Assembly (NCBI GenBank): GCA_046757965.1
Contig: JBHHZI010000001.1
Coordinates: 1 to 64,000, forward strand
Length of the DNA stretch: 64,000 nucleotides
DNA from: JBHHZI01 sp046757965
GTDB lineage: Bacteria > Acidobacteriota > Polarisedimenticolia > SMYD01
Reading direction: 5' to 3'
The position numbers and the translations under genes were made by a program. Shown here in pieces: positions 55,216 to 64,000 of this stretch. The notes under the pieces are model-generated. The model worked only from the letters and a program-made list of their open reading frames with translations, did no database searches and was not told where the DNA came from. Numbering within the stretch: position 1 is the stretch's first letter; each line of letters starts with the position of its first letter.

Positions 55216-55911
55216 ATGAGCGGTGACGACGTTCTCGTCCGGGTACGTGGGGTTCACAAGGTCTTCCATCGCGGGACGGAACGCATCGACGTCCTGCAAG
55301 GACTAGACATGGATATCAGGAAAGGTGAATTCCTGGCGCTGATGGGCCCTTCCGGTTCGGGCAAGACGACTCTGCTCAACCTGCTCGGAGGACTCGACCA
55401 CCCCACCCAGGGGCGCATCCATGTGGGCGGAAAGCAGATCGATGAACTCGGCTCCGCGGCGCTGGCTCGCTGGCGGTCGGTCGAGGTGGGGTTCGTGTTC
55501 CAGCTTTACAATCTCCTCCCGGTGCTCACCGCCGAGCGTAACGTCGAGTTGCCGCTGCTGCTGACCCGCTTATCCCGCGCCGAGCGCCGGCAGCATGTCG
55601 CGGCGGCCCTGGACGTCGTCGGCCTCGCGGACCGCGCCCGCCATTACCCCCGACAACTGTCGGGCGGCCAGGAACAGCGGGTCGGCATCGCCCGCGCCAT
55701 CATCAACGATCCGACGTTGCTGCTGTGCGATGAGCCCACCGGCGATCTCGACCGCCAGGCCGGCGGCGAGATTCTCGCGCTGCTTCAGGCCCTGAACGCC
55801 GACCAGGGCAAGACCATCGTGATGGTCACCCACGATCCCCTGGCGGCGGAACGAGCCGGACGTACCCTGCATCTGGACAAGGGCGTTCTGCGCGAGGAGA
55901 CCGCCGCGTGA
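55216..55911 (+). CDS. ABC transporter ATP-binding protein (LolD/MacB type)
   Basis: 231 aa; the ATG at 55216 has GGGAGG nine bases upstream and is preferred to the ATG at 55186 that overlaps the adaptor stop. Walker A GPSGSGKTT, Q-loop VFQLYNLLPVLTAERNVELP, signature LSGGQEQRVGIARA, Walker B LLLCDEPTGDLD and the H-loop VTHDP are all present. The sequence is of the MacB/LolD/FtsE class, which powers mechanotransmission rather than classical import. It is operonic with the adaptor and the two FtsX-type permeases. Confidence 0.95.
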   Translation: MSGDDVLVRVRGVHKVFHRGTERIDVLQGLDMDIRKGEFLALMGPSGSGKTTLLNLLGGLDHPTQGRIHVGGKQIDELGSAALARWRSVEVGFVFQLYNLLPVLTAERNVELPLLLTRLSRAERRQHVAAALDVVGLADRARHYPRQLSGGQEQRVGIARAIINDPTLLLCDEPTGDLDRQAGGEILALLQALNADQGKTIVMVTHDPLAAERAGRTLHLDKGVLREETAA

Positions 55912-57071
55912 GATTCGCGCATCTGGTGTGGCGCAACCTGCTGCGCAAGAAGGCCAGGACACTGTTCACCTTGCTGTCCATCGCGATCGCCTTCATCCTG
56001 TTCGCGCATCTGTCAGCGATCGGCCAGGCGTTCTCTCTCGGCGTCGAGGTTGCCGGCGCGGACCGTCTGATGGTCATTCACAAGGTGTCGCTCATCCAGC
56101 CCCTGCCGGTCAGCTATGGAGCCCGGTTGAAGAACATCCCGGGTGTCGCGGACGCCACTCACGCGACCTGGTTCGGGGGCAAGTATCAGGATGAGCACGA
56201 GGGGCGTTTCGGGATCTTTCCGGTGGTTCCCGAGGAATACCTCCGCACCTATCCCGAATTCGTACTCCCCGAGGAGCAGAAGATTGACTGGTTCGCCGAC
56301 CGCACGGGAGCCGTGGTGGGACGCCAGACCGCAGATGATTTCGGCTGGAAGGTGGGCGATCGAATACCGATACAGGGAACGATCTTTCGCAGGACCGGTG
56401 GAAATGACACGTGGGAATTCACCATCGATGGAATCTACCACGGGGCCAAGCAGGGTGTCGACGAGACCCTGTTCCTCATCCACTACGACAGCTTCAACGA
56501 ATCACGGGAGGCGCTGGCCGGTAAGGACCTGGTCGGCTGGTACATCGTCCGGGTGGAGGACCCGGAACATGCCGCGGAAATAGCCGACCGCATCGATGTG
56601 GAGTTCGCCAACTCGGCGGCGGAGACGGAGACCTCGACGGAAAAGGCCTTCGTCCAGGGCTTCGCCAACCAGATTGGCAACATCGGCGCCATACTCCGGG
56701 CCGTGATGACAGCGGTGTTCTTCACCATCCTCATGGTGGCCGGCACGACCATGGCCCAGTCGGTCCGCGAAAGAACGTCGGAGCTGGCCGTCCTCAAGAC
56801 GCTGGGTTTCTCGGACGGACGCATCCTGTGGTTCGTTCTGCAGGAATCCCTTCTCATCGCCGGTCTCGGGGGCGGCCTGGGTCTGGGACTCGGGTGGCTG
56901 ATGGTGCAGGGCGGCGACCCCACCGGCGGCTATCTGCCACTGTTCGCCATGCCGGCCTCCCACGTGGGACTGGGCGTGGCACTCATCGTGCTTCTGGGTC
57001 TGACGAGTGGCCTGATGCCGGCCTTGCAGGCGATGCGGCTGAGAATCGTCACTGCCCTGCGGAGCACCTGA
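55908..57071 (+). CDS. FtsX/MacB-type ABC permease 1
   Basis: 387 aa, GTG start overlapping the ATPase stop (GTGA). One N-terminal helix (RTLFTLLSIAIAFILFAHL), a periplasmic domain of about 230 residues, then three C-terminal helices with the FtsX signature (ERTSELAVLKTLGFSDGRIL). This 1+3 layout is that of MacB/DevC permeases. It pairs with the second permease two bases downstream. The cargo may be a lipid, peptide or lipoprotein, as for related exporters. Confidence 0.93.
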   Translation: MRFAHLVWRNLLRKKARTLFTLLSIAIAFILFAHLSAIGQAFSLGVEVAGADRLMVIHKVSLIQPLPVSYGARLKNIPGVADATHATWFGGKYQDEHEGRFGIFPVVPEEYLRTYPEFVLPEEQKIDWFADRTGAVVGRQTADDFGWKVGDRIPIQGTIFRRTGGNDTWEFTIDGIYHGAKQGVDETLFLIHYDSFNESREALAGKDLVGWYIVRVEDPEHAAEIADRIDVEFANSAAETETSTEKAFVQGFANQIGNIGAILRAVMTAVFFTILMVAGTTMAQSVRERTSELAVLKTLGFSDGRILWFVLQESLLIAGLGGGLGLGLGWLMVQGGDPTGGYLPLFAMPASHVGLGVALIVLLGLTSGLMPALQAMRLRIVTALRST

Positions 57072-57073
57072 AC

Positions 57074-58261
57074 ATGGGATGGCTGAACCAGACGCTGGCG
57101 ATCACCGGCATGAGTCTCCGCACCATTCCTCGCCGACTTGGCGCGTCGCTGTCCGCCGCCATCGGCGTGGCCGGCGTCGTGGCAGTGATGGTCGCGGTGC
57201 TGTCCATCGCGGAAGGATTCCGGGCGACACTGGCACGCACGGGCTCACCGGACACGGCGCTCGTGCTGCGGAGCGGTTCCGACTCGGAGATGAGCAGCAC
57301 CCTCCCTCTGGCCCAGTCTCGCATCATCAGAGACGCGCCCGGAATCTTGCGCGGTGAGATGGGGCCCGTGGTCTCCGCCGAGCTGTTCGTCATCGTCGAT
57401 CTGCCCAAGCGCAGCACCGGGACCAAGGCAAATGTCCCCCTGCGCGGTGTGGAGCCCGGGGCGTTTGACGTGCGTGAGAAGGTGCGGATCGTCGAAGGGA
57501 GACGATTCGACACCGGTCGCAACGAACTCATCGTCGGCACCGGCGCCCGCGATCAGTTCGTCGGACTGGACCTCGGGCATACCATCCGCCTCGGGGCGAT
57601 TGACTGGGAGGTCGTGGGGATCTTCAGCGCCGGAGGGGCCCTCAACGAGTCCGAGATGTGGTGCGACGCGAACGTGCTGAGACCGGCCTATCACCGAGAC
57701 GACACATTTCAGTCGATGTATGCCCGGATGGAATCGCCGGCAAGTTTCGAGACCTTGAAGGACGCACTCACCACAGATCCGCGTCTGAGCGTCAAGGTCA
57801 TTCGCGCGGAAGAGTACTACGCAAGTCAGTCCGATCTCCTCCATGCGCTCGTCACCGGCCTGGGCACCCTGGTCGCAGCCCTGATGGCGATAGGCGCAGT
57901 GTTCGGGGCCATCAACACGATGTACTCGGCGGTGGCGGCCCGCACCCGCGAGATCGCCACGTTGCGGGCCCTGGGCTTCGGCGGCAGACCCGTGATCCTG
58001 TCAGTGCTTTGCGAGTCCCTGCTCATCTCCCTGTGCGGCGGCATGGCCGGCGGCATCGGGGCCTACCTGGCGTTCAACGGCTACCAGGCCGCGACGCTGA
58101 ACTGGCAGAGCTTCAGCCAGGTGGTCTTCGCCTTCCAGGTGACTCCCGGCCTGCTGCTGGCTGGCCTCCTCGCCTCGCTCCTGATGGGGTTGCTCGGCGG
58201 CCTGCTGCCGGCCGTGCGGGCTGCGAGAACCCCGGTGGCCACGGCGCTGCGACAACTCTGA
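57074..58261 (+). CDS. FtsX/MacB-type ABC permease 2
   Basis: 395 aa with the same 1+3 helix layout: ASLSAAIGVAGVVAVMVAVL, a periplasmic domain (ANVPLRGVEPGAFDVREKV), and the FtsX end (TREIATLRALGFGGRPVILS). It starts two bases after the first permease. Two different permeases with one ATPase and one adaptor suggest a heterodimeric DevBCA/MacAB-like exporter. No TolC-type gene is visible downstream in the window. Confidence 0.93.
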   Translation: MGWLNQTLAITGMSLRTIPRRLGASLSAAIGVAGVVAVMVAVLSIAEGFRATLARTGSPDTALVLRSGSDSEMSSTLPLAQSRIIRDAPGILRGEMGPVVSAELFVIVDLPKRSTGTKANVPLRGVEPGAFDVREKVRIVEGRRFDTGRNELIVGTGARDQFVGLDLGHTIRLGAIDWEVVGIFSAGGALNESEMWCDANVLRPAYHRDDTFQSMYARMESPASFETLKDALTTDPRLSVKVIRAEEYYASQSDLLHALVTGLGTLVAALMAIGAVFGAINTMYSAVAARTREIATLRALGFGGRPVILSVLCESLLISLCGGMAGGIGAYLAFNGYQAATLNWQSFSQVVFAFQVTPGLLLAGLLASLLMGLLGGLLPAVRAARTPVATALRQL

Positions 58262-58501
58262 CCATCCCCGCCAACGCCCCCGGCCGTCCGGACGGTTGAC
58301 ATCGTCAGCCGAACGGCGTACAAACTGGGTCATCTGCCCCGTCACGGCGTGCGTCCCGATTTCCGGAACCTGAATCCCGAGAGGTTCGTGCGCGCCGTGT
58401 GATAAGGCGTCGGGGGCAACGGCGTCCTTCATATCAGAACCGCGCCGGCAGAGTGACCCGGGCAATGCGGCCCGCAGGCTGTGGGATATCTTGGGGGGAT
58501 C

Positions 58502-61500
58502 ATGAAGAAGAGCCTGTACCTCTGTGTATTCCTCGCGAGCGGTGTCATCGCGACCGCCGCCGAGATTCCGTTCTATGATGCCCGGGCGATCGCCCGGGGA
58601 CTCACCGATCCATCGAAGATATTCCTTGCTGACCTGGATGGCGACGGCCGTGCTGACCTGCTCTCCGCCTCCTTCGGAGACGAGATCGTCGCCTGGTCGC
58701 GCAACCTGGGCAAGGACTCCGCCGGCCAGACGCTGTTCGGGTCCCGGCAGACCATCGCCGCGGCCCCGGCTGTCTTCAGTCCCACCGGCGTCCTTGCGAT
58801 CGATGTCGATGGGGATGGCGACCTCGACGTGCTGTCGTCCTCGTTTGCCGACGCGAAGATCGCCTGGTACGAGAATCTCGGCACTGGAAACTTCGGCGAC
58901 CCCGCCACCAACCAGAAGGTCATCTCCACCGGCGCCATCGGCGCCTTCGCCGTCTCGGCCGCCGACATCGATGGCGACGGGGACGTTGACGTTCTCTCCG
59001 CCTCCCAGAGCGACTCGCGCATCGTCTGGTACGAGAACAGCGGCGCGCCGGCAGCACCGGGCGAGTGGACGTTTCACGACGTGTCCACCGCCGCCATGGC
59101 GGCACGCCAGGTGATCGCGGCGGACCTCGATGCCGACGGCGATCTGGATCTGCTGTCGGCGTCGGTGTTCGGCAACCCCATCGCCTGGTACGAGAACCTC
59201 GGTGGTGGCGTCTTCGGCGACGCCGCCACCAATCAGAGGGTGATCTCGTCGACCGTGCTGAGCGGGCGCGCGGCTGTCGCCGGCGACGTGGACGGTGACG
59301 GGGATCTCGATCCGATCTCCGCCTCGTGCGTCGACAACACCGTGGCCTGGTACGAGAACAGCGGCTCCACCACCACCGGCATCTGGAACCAGCGCGTCGT
59401 CTCGAGCACCGCCGCCTGTCCCGAGTCGGTCTTTGCGGCTGATCTGGATCAAGACGGCGATATCGACATCCTCTCGGCCTCGTCGGGTGGCACGCTGAAC
59501 TGGTTCGAGAATGTCAATGGCCTCGGCATGTTCGCCACCGCCCGGCCCCTGGCAAGCGCCTTCGGCGGCATCGATGCCCGCGCCGGCGACATGGACGGCG
59601 ACGGCGACCTCGATGTGGTGGGTGCGACGGCTCTCACCGGTGAGATCGCCTGGTTCGAGAACCGCACCATCCACGGCAACAGCACCTTCGCGCCCGCGTC
59701 CATCATCGATTCCGCCGTCGACGTCACGGCGGTGGTGGCGGCCGACCTCGACCGGGACGGCAGTCCCGACGCGGTGGCCGGCAGCGGGGCCGATGGATCC
59801 CTGGCCTGGTGGCACAACGACGAGCAGGGCCTCTTCTCGCAGATCGCCCGGGACATCTCGCTCAACTCGCCCGGCACGGAGGCGATCGTGGCAGCCGACC
59901 TGGACGGCGACGGCGATCTCGATGTGGCGTCGGCTACGACGAGCAGCGGCTCCCGCCTCGCCTGGCACCGGAACCTGGGCGCCGGTGACTTCGGTGCGGA
60001 TTCGATCATCGATGCCTCCGGCGTCAATTACAGGACCATCGACTCAGGCGACATCGATGGCGACGGGGATCTCGATCTGCTGGCCGGCGGCAACTTCAAC
60101 GAAGGCTCCACACCCGGCGTGCTGACCTGGCTCGAGAATACCGACGGGAACGGCACGTTCTCCGCCCGGCCGAACATTCCCACGGGAATCGTCGAGAGCA
60201 TCGCCTCCGTTCATCTGGCAGACCTGGACGGTGACGGCGACCTGGACATCATCACCGGAGGAGTCACGTCGGCGCTTGGCAGCGTCGACTGGTTCGCCAA
60301 CGACGGCGCCGGGAACTTCTCACCCGCCGCGGGCATCGACACCACGAGCGATCCGATCGCATCGGTCACGACCACCGATGTGGACGGCGACGGCGACCGG
60401 GACGTCGTGGCCGGCCGGTCCTTTGCCGTGTCATGGTACGAGAACGTGGATGGTCACGCAGGAGCGTTCGGACCGGCCCGGAGCATCACGGCCAGTGTCA
60501 AGTCGGTCCGCTCCGTGTTCGCCGCCGATGTGGATCGGGACGGCGATGCCGATGTTCTCGCCGCGTCGTCCGATGACAACCTCCTCTCCTGGTACGAGAA
60601 CCTCAACGGCGCCGGAAACTTCGGCCCACAGCAGACCGTCGATGCCGACTCCGTCGGCGCCCGCTCCATCGTCACGGCAGACATCGACAGCGACGGGGAC
60701 CTCGACGTGCTGTCCGCTTCTCCCCTGGGATTGGCGCTGGCCTGGTCGGAGAATCGTGGCGGCCAGTACAGTTTCTCGGGTTCCGACCTGGCCCCGGCGC
60801 GCGCACCGTCGGGGCAGGTGATCCCGCTGCTGTCCCTGACGGCGACGTTGCATGCCCGTCCGGGAGACTCCCCGGGTGAGGTCACCTCACTCGCCCTGCT
60901 CTTCGAGCAGGCGCCGGGTGTCCCGCTGACCACCGAGGAGGCCAACGGTCTCATCGATGCCCTGCGGGTTTACCGCGACACCGGCTCGGGCATGTTCGAG
61001 GCGGGCGACGACCTCGTCGTGACCACGGTCCAGACACTCGCCCTCGGCGGCGGGGTCCAGACCGTCCTGTTCGGCGATGGAGATGCTCTCGCCCGGCTGG
61101 CGGCCCCCGCAACCTTCTTCGTGGTCGCCGAGCTGTCGCACGCCTCCTTTGACCTGATTCCCGACCACTTCCGCGTGACCCATCTGGCACCCAGCAGTGT
61201 CGTCGAGGACTTCCGCACCGACCTGCCCCTGGCACCGGCCACACTCGCCAGCATCACCTCGACCATCACCACCGCCTTCCAGCCGCTGGTGGTGACCACC
61301 ACCGCCGACAGGGTCGACGACGCCGACGGCGTGTCCAGCCTGCGCGAGGCGGTTCAGGACGCCAACAGCCGTCCCGGGCCCGACCTCATTCTTCTCGGGC
61401 CGGGGACGTACACGCTGAGCATCGCCGGCGCCGGGGAGAATGCGGCGGCGAGTGGAGATCTCGACGTGACGGATTCCTCCGGCACACTCACCATCCAGGG

Positions 61501-64000
61501 CGCCGGCGCCCCCTCGCCCATCATCGAGGCCAGCGGCATCGACCGGGTGTTCGAGATCATCGGCGCCAGCCTGACGCTGGAAGGCGTCACCATCACAGGC
61601 GGCATGCCGCCGGAAGGCACCAGTCGGGGCGGCGGCATCGGCCATTTCTGTTGCTCGACCGGCACCACCACGCTCATCAACAGCGTGGTCACCGGCAACA
61701 CGGCCTCCTTCTCGGGCGGTGTTGACAACAACAGCCCGAACGGTTCCATCATCGTGCTGAACAGCACGCTGACAGGGAACAGCTCCGGCTTCGGCAGTGC
61801 CATGGCGCTGGCCTTCGGCGCCGTCACCGTGTCCGGCAGCACCATCTCCGGCAACACCGGTTCCGCGGCGGTCGTCATCTCTCAGGATACGATCGGCACC
61901 ATCGACAGCAGCACCATCACCGGCAACGATACCGGCCTGTCGAGTTCCTCGTCCACGCCGCTGCGCCTGTCCAACACGGTGGTGGCGGGCAACACCACGG
62001 ATCTGACGGGTTCGTTCAACCTCGCCGGCCACAACCTCATCGGCAACCTCGGCGCAGCGGTACTCTCTTCCACCACGGTCACCGACCAGATCGGCGGCGA
62101 GGATGGGGGCCCCGCCATCGACGCTCTCCTCGGGCCGCTGCAGCTCAACAACGGCCCCACGCCGAATCATGCCCTGCTCGCCGGCAGTCCCGCGATCGAT
62201 GCGGGGAACTGTTCCGGTCAGACCACCGACCAGCGAGGGGCTCCTCGCCCGGTGGACCTCTCCTCCGTGCCGAACGTGACCGGAGGCGACGGCTGTGATA
62301 TCGGCGCCATCGAGGACACCGTCGCGCAGACCCTGACCGTCGTCAACGTTCCGGTCCGCTGGTGCGGGGTCGTCGGTGCGCCGTCGCTGCCGACAACCGC
62401 CGCCGCAGCCAATGCCGAGCTTCTCTCCCGCAGCGAGGCGGCGACGTCGAACGTCCTGGCTCCCGTTGCCTCGATCCGGGTGCGCTCGGGAGCCACGGCG
62501 ACCTTCCCCAGTTTTCCGCTGCTGACCGACCCGGACACCACCATCGGCAATCCCGGCGATGTTGTCGTCGACCCGGCGGCACGCAATTACGACGAAGTCC
62601 TGCAGCTCTTCACCAGTTGCCGGACAGCCTGGGAGCAGGGAGACCCCTCGGTGGTCGGGATCACGGCCGTCCAGATCAACCAGTTCGTCGACCCGGCCAG
62701 GAACGCACTGGGGCTGCTCGGAGTCGGCGGTCGAGCCGAGCCCCTCAACGCCCCCCAGCAGGCCGTCGCCGGCCGTGTGATGATAGTGGACCCGCAACAC
62801 CTGGTCGGACTCACACCCGCCGATTCCATCGAGCGGATCCTGGCCCACGAGTTCGGTCACGCCCTGTCCCTTCCCCACGGCAACGGGATGGACGATGACC
62901 TCAATGGCGTTCTTGACGACAACGACGACCGGTTCCTCGGCCTGCCGCGATTCGACGGGCCGAACCTGATGCACTACCGGACGGGATCCCAGCTCACCGA
63001 TCTCCAGATCGGTCAGGCACGCCTGCACGCTGTCTCGACGATCCCCGACACGACGCTGTCGTCGAGCCTCGCGGTGGATGCCGACGACGTGCCGATCGAT
63101 GAGGGCTTCATCGACATCCTCGACTTTGGCTTCATCGATATTCTCGATTTCGGCTTCATCGACATCCTCGACTTCGGCTTCATCGACATCCTCGACTTCG
63201 CCATGAACGAGACTCTCGATTTCGGCTTCGTCGATATCCTCGACTTTGGCATGTCCATCGGGACGGAAGCCCCGGACGAGACGACCCTGTTCACCTCCAC
63301 CGGGGGCCTCCTGTGGCCACAGCCGATCCGGGTGGACTCGTCGTACTACTTCTACCTGGACCTCGACATGAATCCGGCCACGGGCGGCACGCCGTCCGAT
63401 TTCGGCTTTCCTGGAGCCGGCGTGGCCGCCCAGACCGGCGTCGATCTCATCGCTCAGGTCGATGTGACGGCAACCGGCCAGACCCTGACCGTCCACCAGT
63501 TTGTCGATTCGACCACCGGCTTCGTCGTCGTGCCGAACCCGGTGGCGGAACCGACCCGGGTGGAGAACGTGAGCGTCGGCCTGTTCCAGAGAACCGGCGG
63601 CGCGGCCGCCGAGACCGACGACCAGGCCATCGGCATCAACGTGCGGGCCCAGATCAAGAACAGTGTCCTGGAAGGAGCCGGCTGGACGGTCGGCGATCCG
63701 CTGACGCTCGAGACCCTCTCGACCGTGACCTGTTCAGGCATCCTGCCGGCCGGTTTCACCATTGATTGCCAGTGCATGGACTGTGCTGTCTGTCCGGATT
63801 TTCCGGGCTGTGCGGCCACCGGGACGCCCGACACCATCGATCCGGTCGTCGTCACCGACTGCGTCAACGCGGACCTCGACTTCACCCCCCCGCTGCTCCC
63901 GGCCTGCTTGGCCACCCCCGGGGAGATCGTCCCCGGAGGCAGCACCGTGGTCACCGCGAGCCATTTCCCGGCCGGCGCGGGCAACGTCGAGGTCCTGATC
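58502..64000 (+). CDS. Giant secreted FG-GAP/beta-helix/metzincin protein (partial)
   Basis: At least 1833 codons, open to the window edge. The ATG at 58502 has GGGGGG upstream and a signal peptide (SLYLCVFLASGVIATAA). Residues about 40-760 hold some 14 FG-GAP/VCBS repeats with calcium loops (DVDGDGDLDVL, then WYEN). About 930-1260 is a CSLREA-type beta-helix (DADGVSSLREAVQDANS) ending in an anchor-Q-like GPLQLNNGPTPNHALLAGSP. About 1280-1520 is a metalloprotease with the metzincin motif HEFGHALSLPHG (H1449, H1453, H1459) and a likely Met-turn (NLMHY). Six octads GFIDILDF follow (1535-1582), then a Cys-rich part. It is probably an exported multidomain protease or adhesin. Confidence 0.88.
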   Translation, partial: MKKSLYLCVFLASGVIATAAEIPFYDARAIARGLTDPSKIFLADLDGDGRADLLSASFGDEIVAWSRNLGKDSAGQTLFGSRQTIAAAPAVFSPTGVLAIDVDGDGDLDVLSSSFADAKIAWYENLGTGNFGDPATNQKVISTGAIGAFAVSAADIDGDGDVDVLSASQSDSRIVWYENSGAPAAPGEWTFHDVSTAAMAARQVIAADLDADGDLDLLSASVFGNPIAWYENLGGGVFGDAATNQRVISSTVLSGRAAVAGDVDGDGDLDPISASCVDNTVAWYENSGSTTTGIWNQRVVSSTAACPESVFAADLDQDGDIDILSASSGGTLNWFENVNGLGMFATARPLASAFGGIDARAGDMDGDGDLDVVGATALTGEIAWFENRTIHGNSTFAPASIIDSAVDVTAVVAADLDRDGSPDAVAGSGADGSLAWWHNDEQGLFSQIARDISLNSPGTEAIVAADLDGDGDLDVASATTSSGSRLAWHRNLGAGDFGADSIIDASGVNYRTIDSGDIDGDGDLDLLAGGNFNEGSTPGVLTWLENTDGNGTFSARPNIPTGIVESIASVHLADLDGDGDLDIITGGVTSALGSVDWFANDGAGNFSPAAGIDTTSDPIASVTTTDVDGDGDRDVVAGRSFAVSWYENVDGHAGAFGPARSITASVKSVRSVFAADVDRDGDADVLAASSDDNLLSWYENLNGAGNFGPQQTVDADSVGARSIVTADIDSDGDLDVLSASPLGLALAWSENRGGQYSFSGSDLAPARAPSGQVIPLLSLTATLHARPGDSPGEVTSLALLFEQAPGVPLTTEEANGLIDALRVYRDTGSGMFEAGDDLVVTTVQTLALGGGVQTVLFGDGDALARLAAPATFFVVAELSHASFDLIPDHFRVTHLAPSSVVEDFRTDLPLAPATLASITSTITTAFQPLVVTTTADRVDDADGVSSLREAVQDANSRPGPDLILLGPGTYTLSIAGAGENAAASGDLDVTDSSGTLTIQGAGAPSPIIEASGIDRVFEIIGASLTLEGVTITGGMPPEGTSRGGGIGHFCCSTGTTTLINSVVTGNTASFSGGVDNNSPNGSIIVLNSTLTGNSSGFGSAMALAFGAVTVSGSTISGNTGSAAVVISQDTIGTIDSSTITGNDTGLSSSSSTPLRLSNTVVAGNTTDLTGSFNLAGHNLIGNLGAAVLSSTTVTDQIGGEDGGPAIDALLGPLQLNNGPTPNHALLAGSPAIDAGNCSGQTTDQRGAPRPVDLSSVPNVTGGDGCDIGAIEDTVAQTLTVVNVPVRWCGVVGAPSLPTTAAAANAELLSRSEAATSNVLAPVASIRVRSGATATFPSFPLLTDPDTTIGNPGDVVVDPAARNYDEVLQLFTSCRTAWEQGDPSVVGITAVQINQFVDPARNALGLLGVGGRAEPLNAPQQAVAGRVMIVDPQHLVGLTPADSIERILAHEFGHALSLPHGNGMDDDLNGVLDDNDDRFLGLPRFDGPNLMHYRTGSQLTDLQIGQARLHAVSTIPDTTLSSSLAVDADDVPIDEGFIDILDFGFIDILDFGFIDILDFGFIDILDFAMNETLDFGFVDILDFGMSIGTEAPDETTLFTSTGGLLWPQPIRVDSSYYFYLDLDMNPATGGTPSDFGFPGAGVAAQTGVDLIAQVDVTATGQTLTVHQFVDSTTGFVVVPNPVAEPTRVENVSVGLFQRTGGAAAETDDQAIGINVRAQIKNSVLEGAGWTVGDPLTLETLSTVTCSGILPAGFTIDCQCMDCAVCPDFPGCAATGTPDTIDPVVVTDCVNADLDFTPPLLPACLATPGEIVPGGSTVVTASHFPAGAGNVEVLI
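63104..63247 (+). repeat. Six tandem 24-bp repeats encoding GFIDILDF octads
   Basis: Six contiguous 24-base units. Units 1-4 encode GFIDILDF exactly with synonymous differences; unit 5 is AMNETLDF and unit 6 GFVDILDF. They lie between the protease domain and the C-terminal part. The alternating hydrophobic/acidic pattern suggests stacked short strands or a sticky linker. Synonymous differences among the identical units suggest selection on the protein sequence. Confidence 0.85.

Noticed and set aside
58001..59968. 655-codon leftward open frame
   Set aside because: Antisense to the FG-GAP repeats; the DGDGD codons keep the reverse frame open.
63104..63247. Possible CRISPR-like array
   Set aside because: The repeats are contiguous without spacers and in frame with a protein.
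60887..63496. 869-codon leftward frame including KSRMSMKP repeats
   Set aside because: Antisense to the giant secreted protein; the apparent basic repeat is the reverse of the GFIDILDF array.

Overview
This is a GC-rich bacterial chromosomal window. I see no rRNA, tRNA, CRISPR array, IS element or prophage. Several gene types suggest an Acidobacteriota-like organism (or a related Gram-negative soil or sediment lineage): a Ser/Thr kinase fused to a PD40-type propeller, large secreted FG-GAP/VCBS and beta-helix proteins, a lexA-imuA-imuB-dnaE2 cassette, NnrS, and a deiodinase-like selenoprotein. The taxon is an inference from gene content, not from a marker gene.

Layout. 0.2-4.6 kb: a secreted 14-repeat RCC1 protein and a divergent MscS-type channel. 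4.8-11.1 kb: an SOS mutagenesis operon (lexA, imuA, imuB, dnaE2) with a recognisable promoter and a candidate LexA operator. 11.1-19.0 kb: housekeeping and stress genes (aldo/keto reductase, Hsp33, PQQ-type propeller, methyltransferase, DUF362, NnrS, receiver protein). 19.3-24.7 kb: a tightly overlapping cassette with two ParA/MinD-type ATPases, a degenerate nuclease-like protein, an HhH/basic-tail protein, two very small proteins, a protein resembling the N-terminal domain of cyanophycin synthetase, and a response regulator with a Zn ribbon. 24.9-27.6 kb: a deiodinase-like selenoprotein with an in-frame UGA and EF-hands, a peptidase remnant, a Rid-family protein and a tiny secreted protein. 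27.9-34.6 kb: a divergent island of unknown function. One arm holds a sigma54-type AAA+ regulator with an atypical receiver domain and its overlapping partner. The other arm holds a cysteine-desulfurase homologue without the catalytic cysteine and two orphan proteins. A perfect palindromic operator lies between the arms. 34.9-48.0 kb: AsmA protein, interrupted CPA2 antiporter, beta-helix protein, cold-shock protein, zinc-ribbon protein, interrupted kinase-propeller, MFS transporter, SDR. 48.1-53.7 kb: hybrid histidine kinase, secreted cyanophycinase, P5C dehydrogenase, DUF1579-like protein and a membrane-protein remnant. 53.8-58.3 kb: a HlyD/ATPase/two-permease export operon. 58.5 kb to the end: one giant secreted protein (FG-GAP repeats, beta-helix, metzincin protease, FIDILDF octads) that runs off the window.

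How it works together. The SOS operon is the best understood unit: LexA would repress itself and the ImuA/ImuB/DnaE2 translesion machinery. Cyanophycinase and P5C dehydrogenase fit together as scavenging of extracellular cyanophycin and use of the arginine/proline skeleton. The two most likely undescribed systems are the ParA/MinD cassette (19.5-24.7 kb) and the divergent island (27.9-34.6 kb).

A recurring oddity is gene damage. There are two in-frame TAG stops (antiporter, kinase), single or dinucleotide slips (selenoprotein, tiny secreted protein) and three genes with internal deletions (CocE/NonD-like peptidase, kinase propeller, small membrane protein). These may be real decay or sequencing/assembly errors; the sequence alone cannot decide.
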